DNA of 64,000 nucleotides from Sulfitobacter sp. SK011 (GCF_003352065.1 NZ_CP025803.1:992001-1056000); one strand, 5' to 3'. Shown: positions 34,475 through 43,637, counted from the first letter of the stretch. Notes: generated by a model not told the origin, from the sequence alone. Translations and numbers: made by a program.

Positions 34475-35782
34475 TTGCCGTCAGGCGGATGCCATTGGAT
34501 GGCACGCATCCGTCGCATTGACGGAAATTACAGCCAAAAAAGAATTGGTAAGCTTGCCCCATTCCACAGGGATGGACTGGACTACGACCAAGCACTGGCC
34601 CTTGCAAAAAATTGGTTCAATCGTCCCGACATCATTGCGATTGCCTCGGAGCCCTACGCAGTGGGCGTCAATGCTAAGTTAAGATACACGAAGACCGGTC
34701 ATCGCTTCACAATTGGCGACGCAATGCATGGATTTGTAGAATGGAAGCGTATTGCCGCCGCGAGGACCTATTTCGAGACGACACTTTCTCTGATCAACCA
34801 CCACATAATTCCCAAGCTAGGCAACCTCCCCGTCGAAGAACTTAGTCAATCTACATTCACGCAATTCTGCATTGATGTACTCGAGTCGGCTCCAAAAAGA
34901 GGTAACGGAACGCAGGGGCCAAGAACTAGTCTTGAAAACTTGGAACACGATCAGCTTCGGAAGCGAAAGAAGACTCTCAATACGGTAATCAGCTTACTCA
35001 GAGCAGCAATCGAAATGTCTTGGGAGAATGGCGATGTTGATAGTGAGCGCTCATGGCGGCGGCTAAGACGAATGCCACACGCCGACACACCTCGGCAATT
35101 CTTTTTGACCCGTGCGCAGGCCAAACGTTTGATAGCATCGTGTCGGCCTGATCTCGCGCTGCTAGTCCTTGCAGCATTGTACTCCGGATGCAGAGTATCT
35201 GAACTTGCAAGTATCAAGGCGCGCGACGTAGGAGGGCATGTGTTTGGCATATTTGTTGCACCGATGAAGAACTATCGCGGGCGCTATGTGATCCTCCCAG
35301 ACGAGGGAATGTCGTTCTTTTTGGATCAAGTTGAAGGCTTGGATGATGAAGACTTCGTATTCCGCATGTCATCGGGAAACAAATGGTCTGGATGTCACAA
35401 GCATATTTTCAAAGACGCCGTGCGACTTGCGGGACTACCTGAAGGGTTTGTGTTCCATGGCCTCAGGCACACCTATGCCAGCCAACTGGTTCAAGCAGGA
35501 ACACCTTTAGCCGTAGTCGCGAAGCAACTCGGTCACACTAATACAGATACCGTAAGTAGAACTTATGGCCATCTATGCTGCGATTCGATTGAGACCGAGA
35601 TTTCGCGCCGATTTGCACCAATTCAAATGGTTCGGAAGGATTCGCGCCTCACACGTCTTCGGGACACCTTGCAGACAGCAGAGGAACCAAATTGGTCTTG
35701 GCCCCGGAAGAACCGAAGCAAAGCCACCGGTACTGTCGTCAGCCTTCTGCGGGCAAAGGAGGACGAATTGCGGCAGCGCTGA
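34475..35782 (+). CDS. Tyrosine recombinase / phage-type integrase, N-terminus probably frameshifted
   Basis: 435 residues from TTG 34475 (ATG 34499 also possible). A SAM-like core-binding domain lies about 85-200. The catalytic domain has Arg in YSGCRVSELASI, the HxxR box in FHGLRHTYASQL, then the GHTNTDTVSRTYGH segment with the nucleophile Tyr. All key residues are present, so the catalytic half is intact. The true start is probably ATG 34356 with a frameshift (see the preceding entry), which would make this copy damaged. It is one of two recombinases in a 3-kb accessory patch, presumably the remains of an integrative element. Confidence 0.85.
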   Translation: MPSGGCHWMARIRRIDGNYSQKRIGKLAPFHRDGLDYDQALALAKNWFNRPDIIAIASEPYAVGVNAKLRYTKTGHRFTIGDAMHGFVEWKRIAAARTYFETTLSLINHHIIPKLGNLPVEELSQSTFTQFCIDVLESAPKRGNGTQGPRTSLENLEHDQLRKRKKTLNTVISLLRAAIEMSWENGDVDSERSWRRLRRMPHADTPRQFFLTRAQAKRLIASCRPDLALLVLAALYSGCRVSELASIKARDVGGHVFGIFVAPMKNYRGRYVILPDEGMSFFLDQVEGLDDEDFVFRMSSGNKWSGCHKHIFKDAVRLAGLPEGFVFHGLRHTYASQLVQAGTPLAVVAKQLGHTNTDTVSRTYGHLCCDSIETEISRRFAPIQMVRKDSRLTRLRDTLQTAEEPNWSWPRKNRSKATGTVVSLLRAKEDELRQR

Positions 35783-35886
35783 TATGCCTAATGCCGACAT
35801 TGATTGGGGGGGGCGGCGTTGCGCTATAACTTTTCCGATACAGAAATCCGCTAGTCGCCTAGCAATCTGCGGCTATCGAAGCCTCA

Positions 35887-36252
35887 CTAGTGCTTTTGCG
35901 GTATCTCAGGCCGCGCAAATGCCGCCATATTTGAAGCCCCAATTTGATCAATGGTTTGCATTGCAACCTGCAGGGCACGATCTGAAGTTTCAAACGGTAC
36001 AGGCCAAGTGATAGTCTTCATTTCCTCAGTGGTTATCTCAAGTTTCCAGCTGCTTTGCGAACTGGCACGAGTAATTTCAATTGCAAGCCAAGTATCTCCA
36101 CTTTGCACCTTTCCGAAGAAGCTTGACGTGACCCTATCACCAACTCGTCGTCCACTATCAGCCATTAACAATCCCTCATCATTTAGTATCAAAGAACGCT
36201 TGATTTGCAGTTCGCCGTTTGGTTTACAAGTTGGCGGCAATCGCGATTTCAT
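35887..36252 (-). CDS. Hypothetical protein, family not recognised
   Basis: 121 residues from ATG 36252, preceded by GGGAA. A mixed strand/helix pattern (TWLAIEITRASSQSSWKLEI, then ALQVAMQTIDQIG) suggests a small globular protein. No signal peptide. It lies between two recombinase genes on the opposite strand. Function unknown; it may be cargo of the former integrative element. Confidence 0.5.
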   Translation of the reverse strand: MKSRLPPTCKPNGELQIKRSLILNDEGLLMADSGRRVGDRVTSSFFGKVQSGDTWLAIEITRASSQSSWKLEITTEEMKTITWPVPFETSDRALQVAMQTIDQIGASNMAAFARPEIPQKH

Positions 36253-36339
36253 TTCCCAACATCGAAGCTTTTTGAGCCATAAGTGAGTGCTACAGTGCCG
36301 ACGTTAACAAATGGTTAACGCGTTTTTTGAAGGAGGCGA

Positions 36340-37344
36340 TTGATGAAACTGATTTTTGATCGAGATACTGAACGTGCAGAAATGTTAACGTCACTGGCCA
36401 ATACAACGCCAACCAGGCGTGAAGAACTCATAGAGGAATATCGTCGGAGGTCAGAGGCAGCTTTTGCACCTGAAACTCTGCGAAATTATAAAATGGTTGT
36501 TCGATTGTTCGGAGATTGGTGTGAAAAAAATGGCTATTCACCGGAACCGCCTATTGATCCAAGAGTATTAGCGTCTTGGGTTGATGATATGGGTGGCAGG
36601 CTAGCTGCAAACTCCATCGAAACAAGGCTTTGGGCTATTGCTGAACTACACCGCTCGAATTTCCTCCCTTCGCCCACCAGACATCGGATGGTTGACCTTG
36701 CGCTGAAGGGCGTCAAACGAAAGTATGGGGCGCATACCAATCAAGCACCGCCTCTCGGCAAAAAGGAAGTAATTCTTGCGATTGATCGATTGGGTAAAAC
36801 TAGACAGAACATTCGAGATAAAGCGGTTCTTTGGGTAGCCACTGATAGCTGGTGTAGGGCATCTGAAATTGTGGCATTCAAAGTAAAGGATTTGATCAGG
36901 CAAGATGACGACAGCAGCCTTTTGTACGTACGGCGGTCAAAAACAGACACTTATGGGCAAGGGGACTATGCGTTTCTTTCTGGTCGAGGAACTAAGGCTG
37001 TTCTTGATTGGATAGAACTTGCGAAACTACAGCCTACTGAACCTTTGTTGACCAAATCTCAGCAAGGAGCGAAACGGGTAGCTATGAGCCCGAGCACCAT
37101 TTCAAGAATTATGAAACGTTGTACTGGTAGAAAAGACGTCTCAGCTCATAGCACCCGAGTGGGCGGGGTACATGATGCTTTCAGGATTGGGTGTGATCTC
37201 TCGTCAATAATGGTGGCAGGTCGCTGGACATCGCCTGAAATGCCCGCTCGATATGGGAGGCGTATTAGGGCTAGCCAATCTGCTGCTGCCGAAGTTTCAC
37301 GAGCTTACGAACAAGGAGGCCAACATCAGTCGGAGGACCCGTAG
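36340..37344 (+). CDS. Tyrosine recombinase (second, distinct family)
   Basis: 334 residues from ATG 36340 (a second ATG follows directly) after a GGAGG site. Core-binding domain about 28-125 (TLRNYKMVVRLFGDWCEKNG). Catalytic positions: Arg in WCRASEIVAFKVKDL, HSTR in VSAHSTRVGGVHDA, GRW in MVAGRWTSPEMPARYGRR, with the probable nucleophile in ARYG. The sequence is unrelated in detail to the integrase at 34475. The coding sequence is more AT-rich than the neighbouring housekeeping genes, pointing to transfer. It is followed immediately by an IS1182 relic. Confidence 0.85.
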   Translation: MMKLIFDRDTERAEMLTSLANTTPTRREELIEEYRRRSEAAFAPETLRNYKMVVRLFGDWCEKNGYSPEPPIDPRVLASWVDDMGGRLAANSIETRLWAIAELHRSNFLPSPTRHRMVDLALKGVKRKYGAHTNQAPPLGKKEVILAIDRLGKTRQNIRDKAVLWVATDSWCRASEIVAFKVKDLIRQDDDSSLLYVRRSKTDTYGQGDYAFLSGRGTKAVLDWIELAKLQPTEPLLTKSQQGAKRVAMSPSTISRIMKRCTGRKDVSAHSTRVGGVHDAFRIGCDLSSIMVAGRWTSPEMPARYGRRIRASQSAAAEVSRAYEQGGQHQSEDP

Positions 37345-37513
37345 GCCGTATCTGCTGCGATCCAATCGGGCTTGACGCCAAAGCGCTCTTCGGTCCGGTC
37401 TAGCATCTTCCGCATCGCGCCGACCTCAGCGGTCTTGTTCGAGCGGCTGGCATCCACATCAACGATGATGCCGTGGTCCGTATCGATCAGATAATTGTCG
37501 GAATAGGCAAAGA
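37345..37513 (-). mobile_element. IS1182 transposase fragment
   Basis: About 170 bases corresponding, with scattered changes, to 8694-8862 of the intact IS1182 gene (minus-strand products resemble the SRSNRTAEVGAMRKMIDRTEE region). No terminal repeat is present. It joins the recombinase stop on one side to a truncated methyltransferase on the other. Confidence 0.8.
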
Positions 37514-37733
37514 ATGGACAGCGCCCATCGACATTCTGACACCTTTTACAGATTTTGATGACTACTGGTCTCCCTTCCTTTCCGGAATTGCGCCTGCGCC
37601 GGGTTATTGCGCATCTCTGGACGATGCCGCGCGCAAGAAATTGAAGAACCGCCTGATCGATATCTTACCGACGGATCCTGATGGGATGATCTTGCTTGCC
37701 GCTCGCGCATGGGCAGTTCGTGGAACGCGATGA
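37514..37733 (+). pseudogene. C-terminal fragment of a SAM-dependent methyltransferase
   Basis: About 70 residues: FTDFDDYWSPFLSGIAPAPG, YCASLDDAARKKLKNRL and LLAARAWAVRGTR, the characteristic tail of a class I (type 11) methyltransferase of Rhodobacterales and Rhizobiales. The SAM-binding N-terminal two-thirds is missing and is replaced by the IS1182 fragment. Confidence 0.75.
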
Positions 37734-38086
37734 TTCAAAACTAGTGAAGGAACAGCAACGCTATTGACGCAAATGCTGCTTCGACGATCTCCCAACATCC
37801 GGCCAATGAAAATGCTGTGCGATGCATGATTGCCCGCTTTCGGGAAGCAGGTAAGACGAATTTGAACTTGGCTGAATGTCGGCAATGGGCCGTTCCTACC
37901 GGGATTGGTCCCCCCGTCAGCTGCATATGCTGCGGCCGATCTAATGGCGGTAGAGAGCCCAATATAGACAAATTGCGAATGCAGCTCTTGCGTGCACCGC
38001 AAACGCGTACATCAGCTTGCCTTTTGAGTTGGTTTCAATAAGCCTGAACTCATGAAGGGTACAAGATATAATCCCTAATCAAAAGC
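37734..38086. other. Gene-free stretch
   Basis: About 350 bases between the methyltransferase tail and the small minus-strand gene. Short frames are present, but none shows a ribosome site with family-like sequence. Nothing supportable. Confidence 0.35.
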
Positions 38087-38356
38087 TCAAGCGCCGCCCT
38101 CAACCTCTATATATAATTCGATTGGATCGATCACAGTGTGTTGGGCTTTACTCGCAGCGGCCTCTGACGATCCGAGTATGGTCTTCATCTTGTCAAGGTC
38201 TACACCTTCAAAGACAATAGACACCTGATCCTTGTCGGTATGCCTGAAAACTCGGTGGCTGGAACAGAATCCGGAGAACGTTTTTGTGCGCACTTCTCCT
38301 CCGCCTAACCATGTGTCCATGTTTCCGACAGCGTGTGTTACGACAACCGTAGTCAT
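38087..38356 (-). CDS. Small conserved-looking protein, function unknown
   Basis: 89 residues from ATG 38356, chosen because AGGGAG lies upstream at normal spacing. TTVVVTHAVGNMDTWLGGGE, then SSHRVFRHTDKDQVSIVFEG and VDLDKMKTILGS form a beta-alpha-beta pattern like small ferredoxin-fold (dimeric alpha-beta barrel) proteins, which is a guess. No export signal. It is isolated between a pseudogene and an IS3 element, yet well preserved. Confidence 0.6.
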   Translation of the reverse strand: MTTVVVTHAVGNMDTWLGGGEVRTKTFSGFCSSHRVFRHTDKDQVSIVFEGVDLDKMKTILGSSEAAASKAQHTVIDPIELYIEVEGGA

Positions 38357-38589
38357 GCAGAATCTCCCTATTTTGCCGTGCTTCGTGTACGGATTGTGAG
38401 CTTCAATCCTAACACGTCTGACCAAAACCTCCTATAACGCGCTGATGGTCCGCTACGTCCGCAAACTGTGAGTTCACTTGCGCCGAGATTTCGCGGTCGC
38501 AGCGAAAGTCCTGTGTGGATAGCTCCTGGACCTGTCGCGGTTTGATGCCGCTCCTTTGATAGCATTTACTGCAACAAAGGAGACTGACT

Positions 38590-38898
38590 ATGGGACTGAA
38601 ACGGACGGACGAATTCCGCCAAGATGCGGTGCGTATTGCGCTGACCAGTGGGCTGACGCGCAAGCAGGTGGCTGATGATCTGGGCGTTGGCATGTCGACG
38701 CTGAACAAATGGATCACGGCGCACCGAGACACAGGCGTGGTTTCCAAAGAGGATTTGAGCCTCGCTCAAGAGAATGAACGCCTTCGACGAGAGAGCCGGC
38801 TCCTGAAGGAGGAGAGGGAGATCTTAAAAAAGGCCACCTATTACCCGACAGGCGATTACGCAGTAATCTGCCGAGAGGGCAGTTCTTCGCGGGCCTAA
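38590..38898 (+). CDS. IS3 OrfA, C-terminus altered by a mini-insert
   Basis: 102 residues in the present frame. HTH (KQVADDLGVGMSTLNKWITAH) and zipper (LAQENERLRRESRLLKEE) are normal to LKKAT. The 41-nt palindromic insert at 38839-38879 then shifts the frame and the protein ends in unrelated sequence at 38898. Without the insert the frame would read ATQFFAGLKQ and stop at 38906, overlapping the orfB ATG by four bases, the normal arrangement. Confidence 0.85.
   Translation: MGLKRTDEFRQDAVRIALTSGLTRKQVADDLGVGMSTLNKWITAHRDTGVVSKEDLSLAQENERLRRESRLLKEEREILKKATYYPTGDYAVICREGSSSRA
38839..38879 (+). repeat. Palindromic mini-insert, copy C (41 nt), inside IS3 orfA
   Basis: TATTA, CCCGACA, stem GGCGATTAC, loop GCA, stem GTAATC, bulged T, GCC, then GAGAGGG. 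Precise removal restores the normal OrfA end and its ATGA overlap with orfB. Sense to orfA. Confidence 0.82.
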
Positions 38899-38902
38899 AG
38901 CA

Positions 38903-39760
38903 ATGAGATTTAGGTTTGTCGAGGAACACAGGAACCATTTCCCAACCAACCGTTTATGCAGTGTCGTTGGCGTCAGCACACGTGGCTTGCGGGCCTTCCG
39001 TAGTCGCCCTGCCAGTCGCAGACAACGATCTGATATGGTCACGCTTGCACACATCAAAGAACAGTCCCGCCTGAGCCTTGGTAGCTACGGCAGGCCGCGA
39101 ATGACCGAAGAGTTGAAGGAGATCGGCCTGGACGTCGGTCATCGCCGTGTGGGCCGTTTGATGCGCCAGAACGGCATATCTGTCGTCAGGACCCGCAAAC
39201 ACAAGGTGACGACCGATAGCGATCACAAGTTCAATATCGCGCCGAACCTGCTGGATCGAGACTTCAACGCTGCTGCGCCGAACCAGAAGTGGGCCGGTGA
39301 CATTAGCTATGTCTGGACCCGCGAAGGTTGGTTGTATCTGGCCGTGATCCTCGATCTGCATTCACGGCGTGTGATCGGCTGGGCCGTGAGCAACCGGATG
39401 AAACGCGACTTGGCGATCCGAGCGTTGAACATGGCCATAGCTTTCCGGGCGCCGCCCAAAGGCTGCATTCATCATACGGATCGCGGGTCGCAATATTGTT
39501 CACACGACTATCAGAAGCTTCTGCGCCAGCACGGGTTCAAAGCGTCGATGTCCGGCAAGGGCAATTGCTACGACAATGCTGCCGTCGAAACGTTCTTCAA
39601 AACCATCAAGGCCGAGCTGATCTGGCGCAGGTCATGGGAAACGCGGCGGCAAGCGGAAGTGGCGATCTTTGAATACATCAACGGGTTTTACAATCCGCGA
39701 CGACGCCACTCAGCACTGGGCTGGAAAAGCCCGGTCGCCTTCGAACGGAAAGTGGCCTAA
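38903..39760 (+). CDS. IS3 OrfB transposase, intact
   Basis: 285 residues with the rve integrase core: Asp in WAGDISYVWTREGWLYL, Asp in HHTDRGSQYCSHDY and Glu in DNAAVETFFKTIKAEL make the DDE triad; RLSLGSYGRPRMTEEL marks the HTH_21 region. It ends YINGFYNPRRRHSALGWKSP. The protein is usually made as an OrfAB fusion by -1 frameshifting; the 41-nt insert in orfA should disturb that, so this copy may be mobile only if complemented. Confidence 0.9.
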   Translation: MRFRFVEEHRNHFPTNRLCSVVGVSTRGLRAFRSRPASRRQRSDMVTLAHIKEQSRLSLGSYGRPRMTEELKEIGLDVGHRRVGRLMRQNGISVVRTRKHKVTTDSDHKFNIAPNLLDRDFNAAAPNQKWAGDISYVWTREGWLYLAVILDLHSRRVIGWAVSNRMKRDLAIRALNMAIAFRAPPKGCIHHTDRGSQYCSHDYQKLLRQHGFKASMSGKGNCYDNAAVETFFKTIKAELIWRRSWETRRQAEVAIFEYINGFYNPRRRHSALGWKSPVAFERKVA

Positions 39761-39798
39761 ACGAGCACTTGGGGCGGCACGAAAGCGTGACAGGTCCA

Positions 39799-40122
39799 CA
39801 GAGTTCATCGCGGAGGCCGTCAGGGACTGGATCAAAGCAGTTGGAGCAAAGACGGCCTACATCGAGCCTGGATCGCCTTGGGAGAACGGATACTGCGAAA
39901 GCTTCAACGGGAGAATGCGCGACGAATTACTGAACGGCGAAATCTTCTACTCGTTGCGTGAAGCCCAAATCATCATCGAACGATGGAGGAACCACTACAA
40001 CACCTAACGACCCCATAGTGCTATGGGCTATCGCCCACCTGCGCCAGAGGCCATCGTAACGATGGACCAAAGGCCAATCATGCACTAACTTTCAAATTGG
40101 ACCACTCAAGTGGGGCTGCTCA
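39799..40122 (+). pseudogene. C-terminal remnant of a second IS3 element (OrfB tail and right end)
   Basis: Reads EFIAEAVRDWIKAVGAKTAY, GSPWENGYCESFNGRMRDEL and EAQIIIERWRNHYNT, then a stop where the relative at 53693-54508 has Lys, then RPHSAMGYRPPAPEAI. The right terminus (GGACCACTCAAGTGGGGCTGCTCA, split here for length: GGACCACTCAAG then TGGGGCTGCTCA) ends at 40122. The N-terminal two-thirds was lost where the other IS3 inserted. Confidence 0.85.
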
Positions 40123-40360
40123 CTCGCATGCCGGACTGCAAATGTGCCGTTACTCGCGAGACATTTTCTTTAGTTTCCCAAAATTGAGAAGAAGGAGATG
40201 TTCATGACCATGGGTCAAATTGCTGCACCATAAACCGTGAACATTCCTAGTCACACTTGCTAGTGTCGATTGTGACCTCAAACTTCGACAAAGATCCTGA
40301 AGCGCTTCAAGAAGCTCGCCAAGAACCGGTTCGAATTCGCGCTCCGCTCCTCTAGAAAAA

Positions 40361-40630
40361 TCAAATATCCAGATTAGAGGAATGCCTCTTCTTGGTCATC
40401 ATCGCTGAAATACGGCTTTGCATGACAGGGCCCGAAAGAAACTCAGCGGATTGCCGTTCAGTTAACAGAGATCTTAGCGCAGCCAATCCCGCGGCTTCGG
40501 TTCCCTGACCTATAAAGTCGAGACCGATCTTTGTTACGAGACCAGCGCTTGAAAACCGACCATGATCTACCAAATTGCAAGGAAAGCGTTCTTTTTGATC
40601 AGACAATGGAACTGAGGACTCTACATGCAT
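40361..40630 (-). CDS. Possible small hypothetical protein
   Basis: 89 residues from ATG 40630 with AAAGGG upstream. Sequence: LVDHGRFSSAGLVTKIGLDF followed by GLAALRSLLTERQSAEFL, a predominantly helical pattern. No known family recognised. It lies between IS debris and the aldehyde dehydrogenase gene on the same strand and could equally be a chance frame. Confidence 0.3.
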   Translation of the reverse strand: MHVESSVPLSDQKERFPCNLVDHGRFSSAGLVTKIGLDFIGQGTEAAGLAALRSLLTERQSAEFLSGPVMQSRISAMMTKKRHSSNLDI

Positions 40631-40721
40631 GGTTTGGCCCTTTCACCTGAAATGTGGCCCTCAATAGCACCAAACTCAAGATATAGCTAATCTATTGTAC
40701 CTTGCACACACCAAAGAAAAG

Positions 40722-42173
40722 TCAGCTGCCATGCAGCGCCGCAACCGTCTTGAGCGATGAAAACCCGTAAAGCGCCTCAAAGCCTTTTTCCCTACCATGG
40801 CCTGACAAGCCAGTCCCGCCAAACGGAAGTTCAACACCGCCACCAGCCCCGTAGTTGTTCAAGAATACCTGTCCCGCGCGCAGCTTTTTGGCCAGCCGCA
40901 TCTGCCGCGCACCATCTCGAGACCAAACCGACGCCACGAGACCAAACTGGGTCCCGTTGGCAATGGCCAAGGCCTCCGTCTCATCGTCAAAAGGGATCAC
41001 AACCTGCACCGGGCCAAAAATCTCTTCCTGCGCCAGAACGTGATCAGGGGGCACATCCGCAAACAACACGGGCGCGACGTAAGATCCACCTTCAGGCGCA
41101 GAAGCCGAAACTTGCCCCTTCGCAACAAGATTCAAATCGCGACCCCGATCCAAATGGCCCTCAACAATTTCTTTTTGGCGCTTTGAAATAACCGGGCCCA
41201 GATCAAGATCATCCATCGCGGGGCCAACACGCAGGTCAGTGTACATTTGCGTCATCGCTTCCACGATCTGATCATAAATCTGTCGCTGCACCAAAATACG
41301 CGACGATGCTGAACACGTCTGGCCGGCATTTTGAATTCCTGCATTGACTAAGAATGGCAATGCCGCGTCGATATCCGCATCCTCAAACACCAGCTGCGGC
41401 GACTTACCCCCCAGTTCCAACGTCACGGGCACGACATGGTGCGCTGTTGATTCCTGAATCAGTTTCCCAACATCAACTGACCCAGTGAACGAAACATGGC
41501 GCACCAGCGGATGTTGGGCCAGCGCATTGCCCGCCTCTTCCCCGAAACCCGGAACTATATTCAATGCCCCCTTCGGCAGCCCCGCACGGCGCGCCAGCTC
41601 TCCAAATGCCAACGCGGTCAGACAAGCTTCCTCCGCCGGTTTTAATACAGCCGCATTGCCCATGGCCAGTGCCGCCCCAACAGACCGCCCAATAATTTGC
41701 ATCGGGTAATTCCACGGAATGATGTGTCCAGTAACCCCGTGTGGTTCTCGCATGGTGTAAACCGTGTAGCCGTTCAGATACGGAATTGTCGCACCATGCA
41801 CTTTGTCCGCGGCACCTGCATAAAATTCCATGTACCGCGCCAAGGCAACCACATCTGCGCTCGCCTGCTTTAGTGGCTTGCCCACGTCATGCGCTTCAAG
41901 CTCGGCCAGCTCCTCAGCGTGCTCAAGAACAATTGCGCCGATATTATGAAGCACTCGACCACGCTCTGCTGCACTCGCTCTTCCCCAGTCACCCTCAAGA
42001 GCGGCCTGCGCAGCCATCACTGCGATGTCTATGTCGCCTGCTGTACCACGGGCAATTTCGCACAATACCTCGCCATTTGACGGGTTGATCAAAGGTACCC
42101 TTTGCGTGGAACAACCAGGCACCCATTCATTGTTAATAAAACAAAACGCTGGATCAATGCCGAGTGGTCTCAT
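40722..42173 (-). CDS. NAD(P)-dependent aldehyde dehydrogenase
   Basis: 483 residues from ATG 42173 (a GTG at 42182 adds three). Class ALDH fold with catalytic Cys in QNAGQTCSASSR, general base Glu in VTLELGGKSPQ, nucleotide-binding FTGSVDVGK, and the conserved EEIFGPVQVV and GGVELPFGG motifs. It oxidises an aldehyde to the acid with NAD(P). The closest general resemblance is to betaine-aldehyde and related dehydrogenases, but the substrate cannot be fixed from the sequence. Apparently monocistronic. Confidence 0.92.
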   Translation of the reverse strand: MRPLGIDPAFCFINNEWVPGCSTQRVPLINPSNGEVLCEIARGTAGDIDIAVMAAQAALEGDWGRASAAERGRVLHNIGAIVLEHAEELAELEAHDVGKPLKQASADVVALARYMEFYAGAADKVHGATIPYLNGYTVYTMREPHGVTGHIIPWNYPMQIIGRSVGAALAMGNAAVLKPAEEACLTALAFGELARRAGLPKGALNIVPGFGEEAGNALAQHPLVRHVSFTGSVDVGKLIQESTAHHVVPVTLELGGKSPQLVFEDADIDAALPFLVNAGIQNAGQTCSASSRILVQRQIYDQIVEAMTQMYTDLRVGPAMDDLDLGPVISKRQKEIVEGHLDRGRDLNLVAKGQVSASAPEGGSYVAPVLFADVPPDHVLAQEEIFGPVQVVIPFDDETEALAIANGTQFGLVASVWSRDGARQMRLAKKLRAGQVFLNNYGAGGGVELPFGGTGLSGHGREKGFEALYGFSSLKTVAALHGS

Positions 42174-42972
42174 CAGTTGCACCCTGTGTTGGTTTCTATT
42201 TTTTCGTCAATCGATCTTGCGGTCAATGCTGCAGACGCGTTTAGAAGACTCATTTTTTCGGTCAAAGTCTCAGAGAGAGTCCCTTGGTATTCTCTTTCAC
42301 GCACACCTTCAAACTCCCTTTTTCGGTTTTGGTGTTCTTTGCGGCCATCTATGTCCATAACTCAGCCAGCGTTAGATAATTTGGGGGAAATAGGGCAGTT
42401 CGGAAATGGAAAAAAGCGGGACTTCCAGTTTCCAGAGGTTCCGCGTTGAATATCGGAACACGCCTGATAAAAAGGGTGATTAACAGTGTGCAAAGTGGGC
42501 CGCAATTGTCGATTTTCCGATACCAGCTTTTTGTGCGCCAAATGTGTTCCGTGGGTTTGCCGTTAAATGCTTGGTGGCAATGAATTTGTCGAGGTGCCTA
42601 CCGATATCCGCGGATATTGTGGCATTCAATTCAGTTTGAGTAGACAACTATCACTTCGGTTTGCTTGACCGTGTCTTGGTCAATCCATCGGGTGAAATCA
42701 GGCTAGGTTGCATAAGCAACCTAGCCATTCCGTGACGAAACTAAAAAAGTACAAGGTGTGATTGCAGAACTCAGTTTTTATGTCTCTTAGTATCCAATAA
42801 TTGGTTAATACTCATCGCCTTCCAAATGGGATCGCTTCTGCGCGAATATGAAATCATGCAATGTTCGATCGGAGAGCATTGCGTCTTCTATCATCGATAC
42901 CCCCTAGTCTGGCTCATTGACGGCGTAACAGTTCGGCCGTCAATGGTGTTTGAGAAAAAACCCGTTAGCTGG
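42174..42972. other. Gene-free stretch
   Basis: About 800 bases upstream of the aldehyde dehydrogenase gene and beyond the end of the cytochrome gene. It must contain the dehydrogenase promoter. Short open frames lack ribosome sites and family features. No repeat or RNA recognised. Confidence 0.35.
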
Positions 42973-43434
42973 CTAGTTGGATTCTTCGCCTTCGTCCTCA
43001 ACCTCAGGTCCAACCGAAACAAGGTAGGTCCAGAGGTCTACTGAATCTTCGGCTTTCTTGAGTTTGAAAGACATTCTTGACTTGGCACCGCTGTCACCCA
43101 GAAATTCTGCCAAGAACTTCTTTGGATCCGCTACGTACTTCACAAAGCTTTCTTCGTCCCACATCAATCCGGCTTCACCCGCCGCGACAATGTGATTCCC
43201 GAATTTGAAACCTTCGGCGGCTCCTGCAGCCCGCATATAGATGCCATAAAGGTTCGGCCCAGTTTTGCCGCCCTTCTGAATGACCGTTTCGTCATCCGCG
43301 ATGATCGCATGGCAGGATTTGCATTTTTTGAAGACGTTCTCACCCGCACTGGCGTCACCAGTTGCGTGGCCATCGGCGAACAACGGTGCGGCAATTGTAG
43401 ACAGGCCAAGGGCCATGATTGGCAATAATTTCAT
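42973..43434 (-). CDS. Periplasmic c-type cytochrome (cytochrome c2 family)
   Basis: 153 residues from ATG 43434 (SD GAGGAAAAAG). Signal peptide to about 20 (TIAAPLFA), single haem site CKSCH near residue 37, KTGPNLYGI and the distal Met in SRMSFKL near 130. Length and motifs fit alphaproteobacterial class I cytochromes (c2/c550), soluble electron carriers between the bc1 complex and terminal oxidases. The acidic C-terminal tail (EVEDEGEESN) is unusual. A short palindrome ATGATC-ATA-GATCAT lies 50 bases upstream at 43484. Confidence 0.9.
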   Translation of the reverse strand: MKLLPIMALGLSTIAAPLFADGHATGDASAGENVFKKCKSCHAIIADDETVIQKGGKTGPNLYGIYMRAAGAAEGFKFGNHIVAAGEAGLMWDEESFVKYVADPKKFLAEFLGDSGAKSRMSFKLKKAEDSVDLWTYLVSVGPEVEDEGEESN

Positions 43435-43637
43435 TTCTTTTTCCTCAATTCTTCGGATCACCATCCTAGATGGACTGGATATCATGATCATAGATCATAT
43501 CACCAAATGGTGTCTGCGACATTAGGACGCCGCGAATGGGTGGCAATGTGCAAACCCAAATGAAGCATGCTAACACGCTCATGAAATTTTAAAATGATAG
43601 AAACCATGTCGTCAAATCACACGAGAACCTAAAGACC

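Larger units (their letters stand above)
38527..39798 (+). mobile_element. IS3-family element with a 41-nt palindromic insert in orfA
   Basis: Terminal repeats TGGACCTGTCGCG at 38527 and its near-complement CGTGACAGGTCCA ending at 39798. 1272 bp, or 1231 bp without the mini-insert. It contains orfA and an intact orfB. It is inserted in another IS3 element, whose orfB tail follows directly at 39799. No target duplication is seen, and the left part of the outer IS is missing, so an adjacent deletion probably occurred. Confidence 0.88.

Noticed and set aside
43484..43498. Palindrome ATGATC-ATA-GATCAT upstream of the cytochrome c gene as an operator
   Set aside because: Too short and not a known Fnr/RegA-type site; may be chance in AT-rich sequence.
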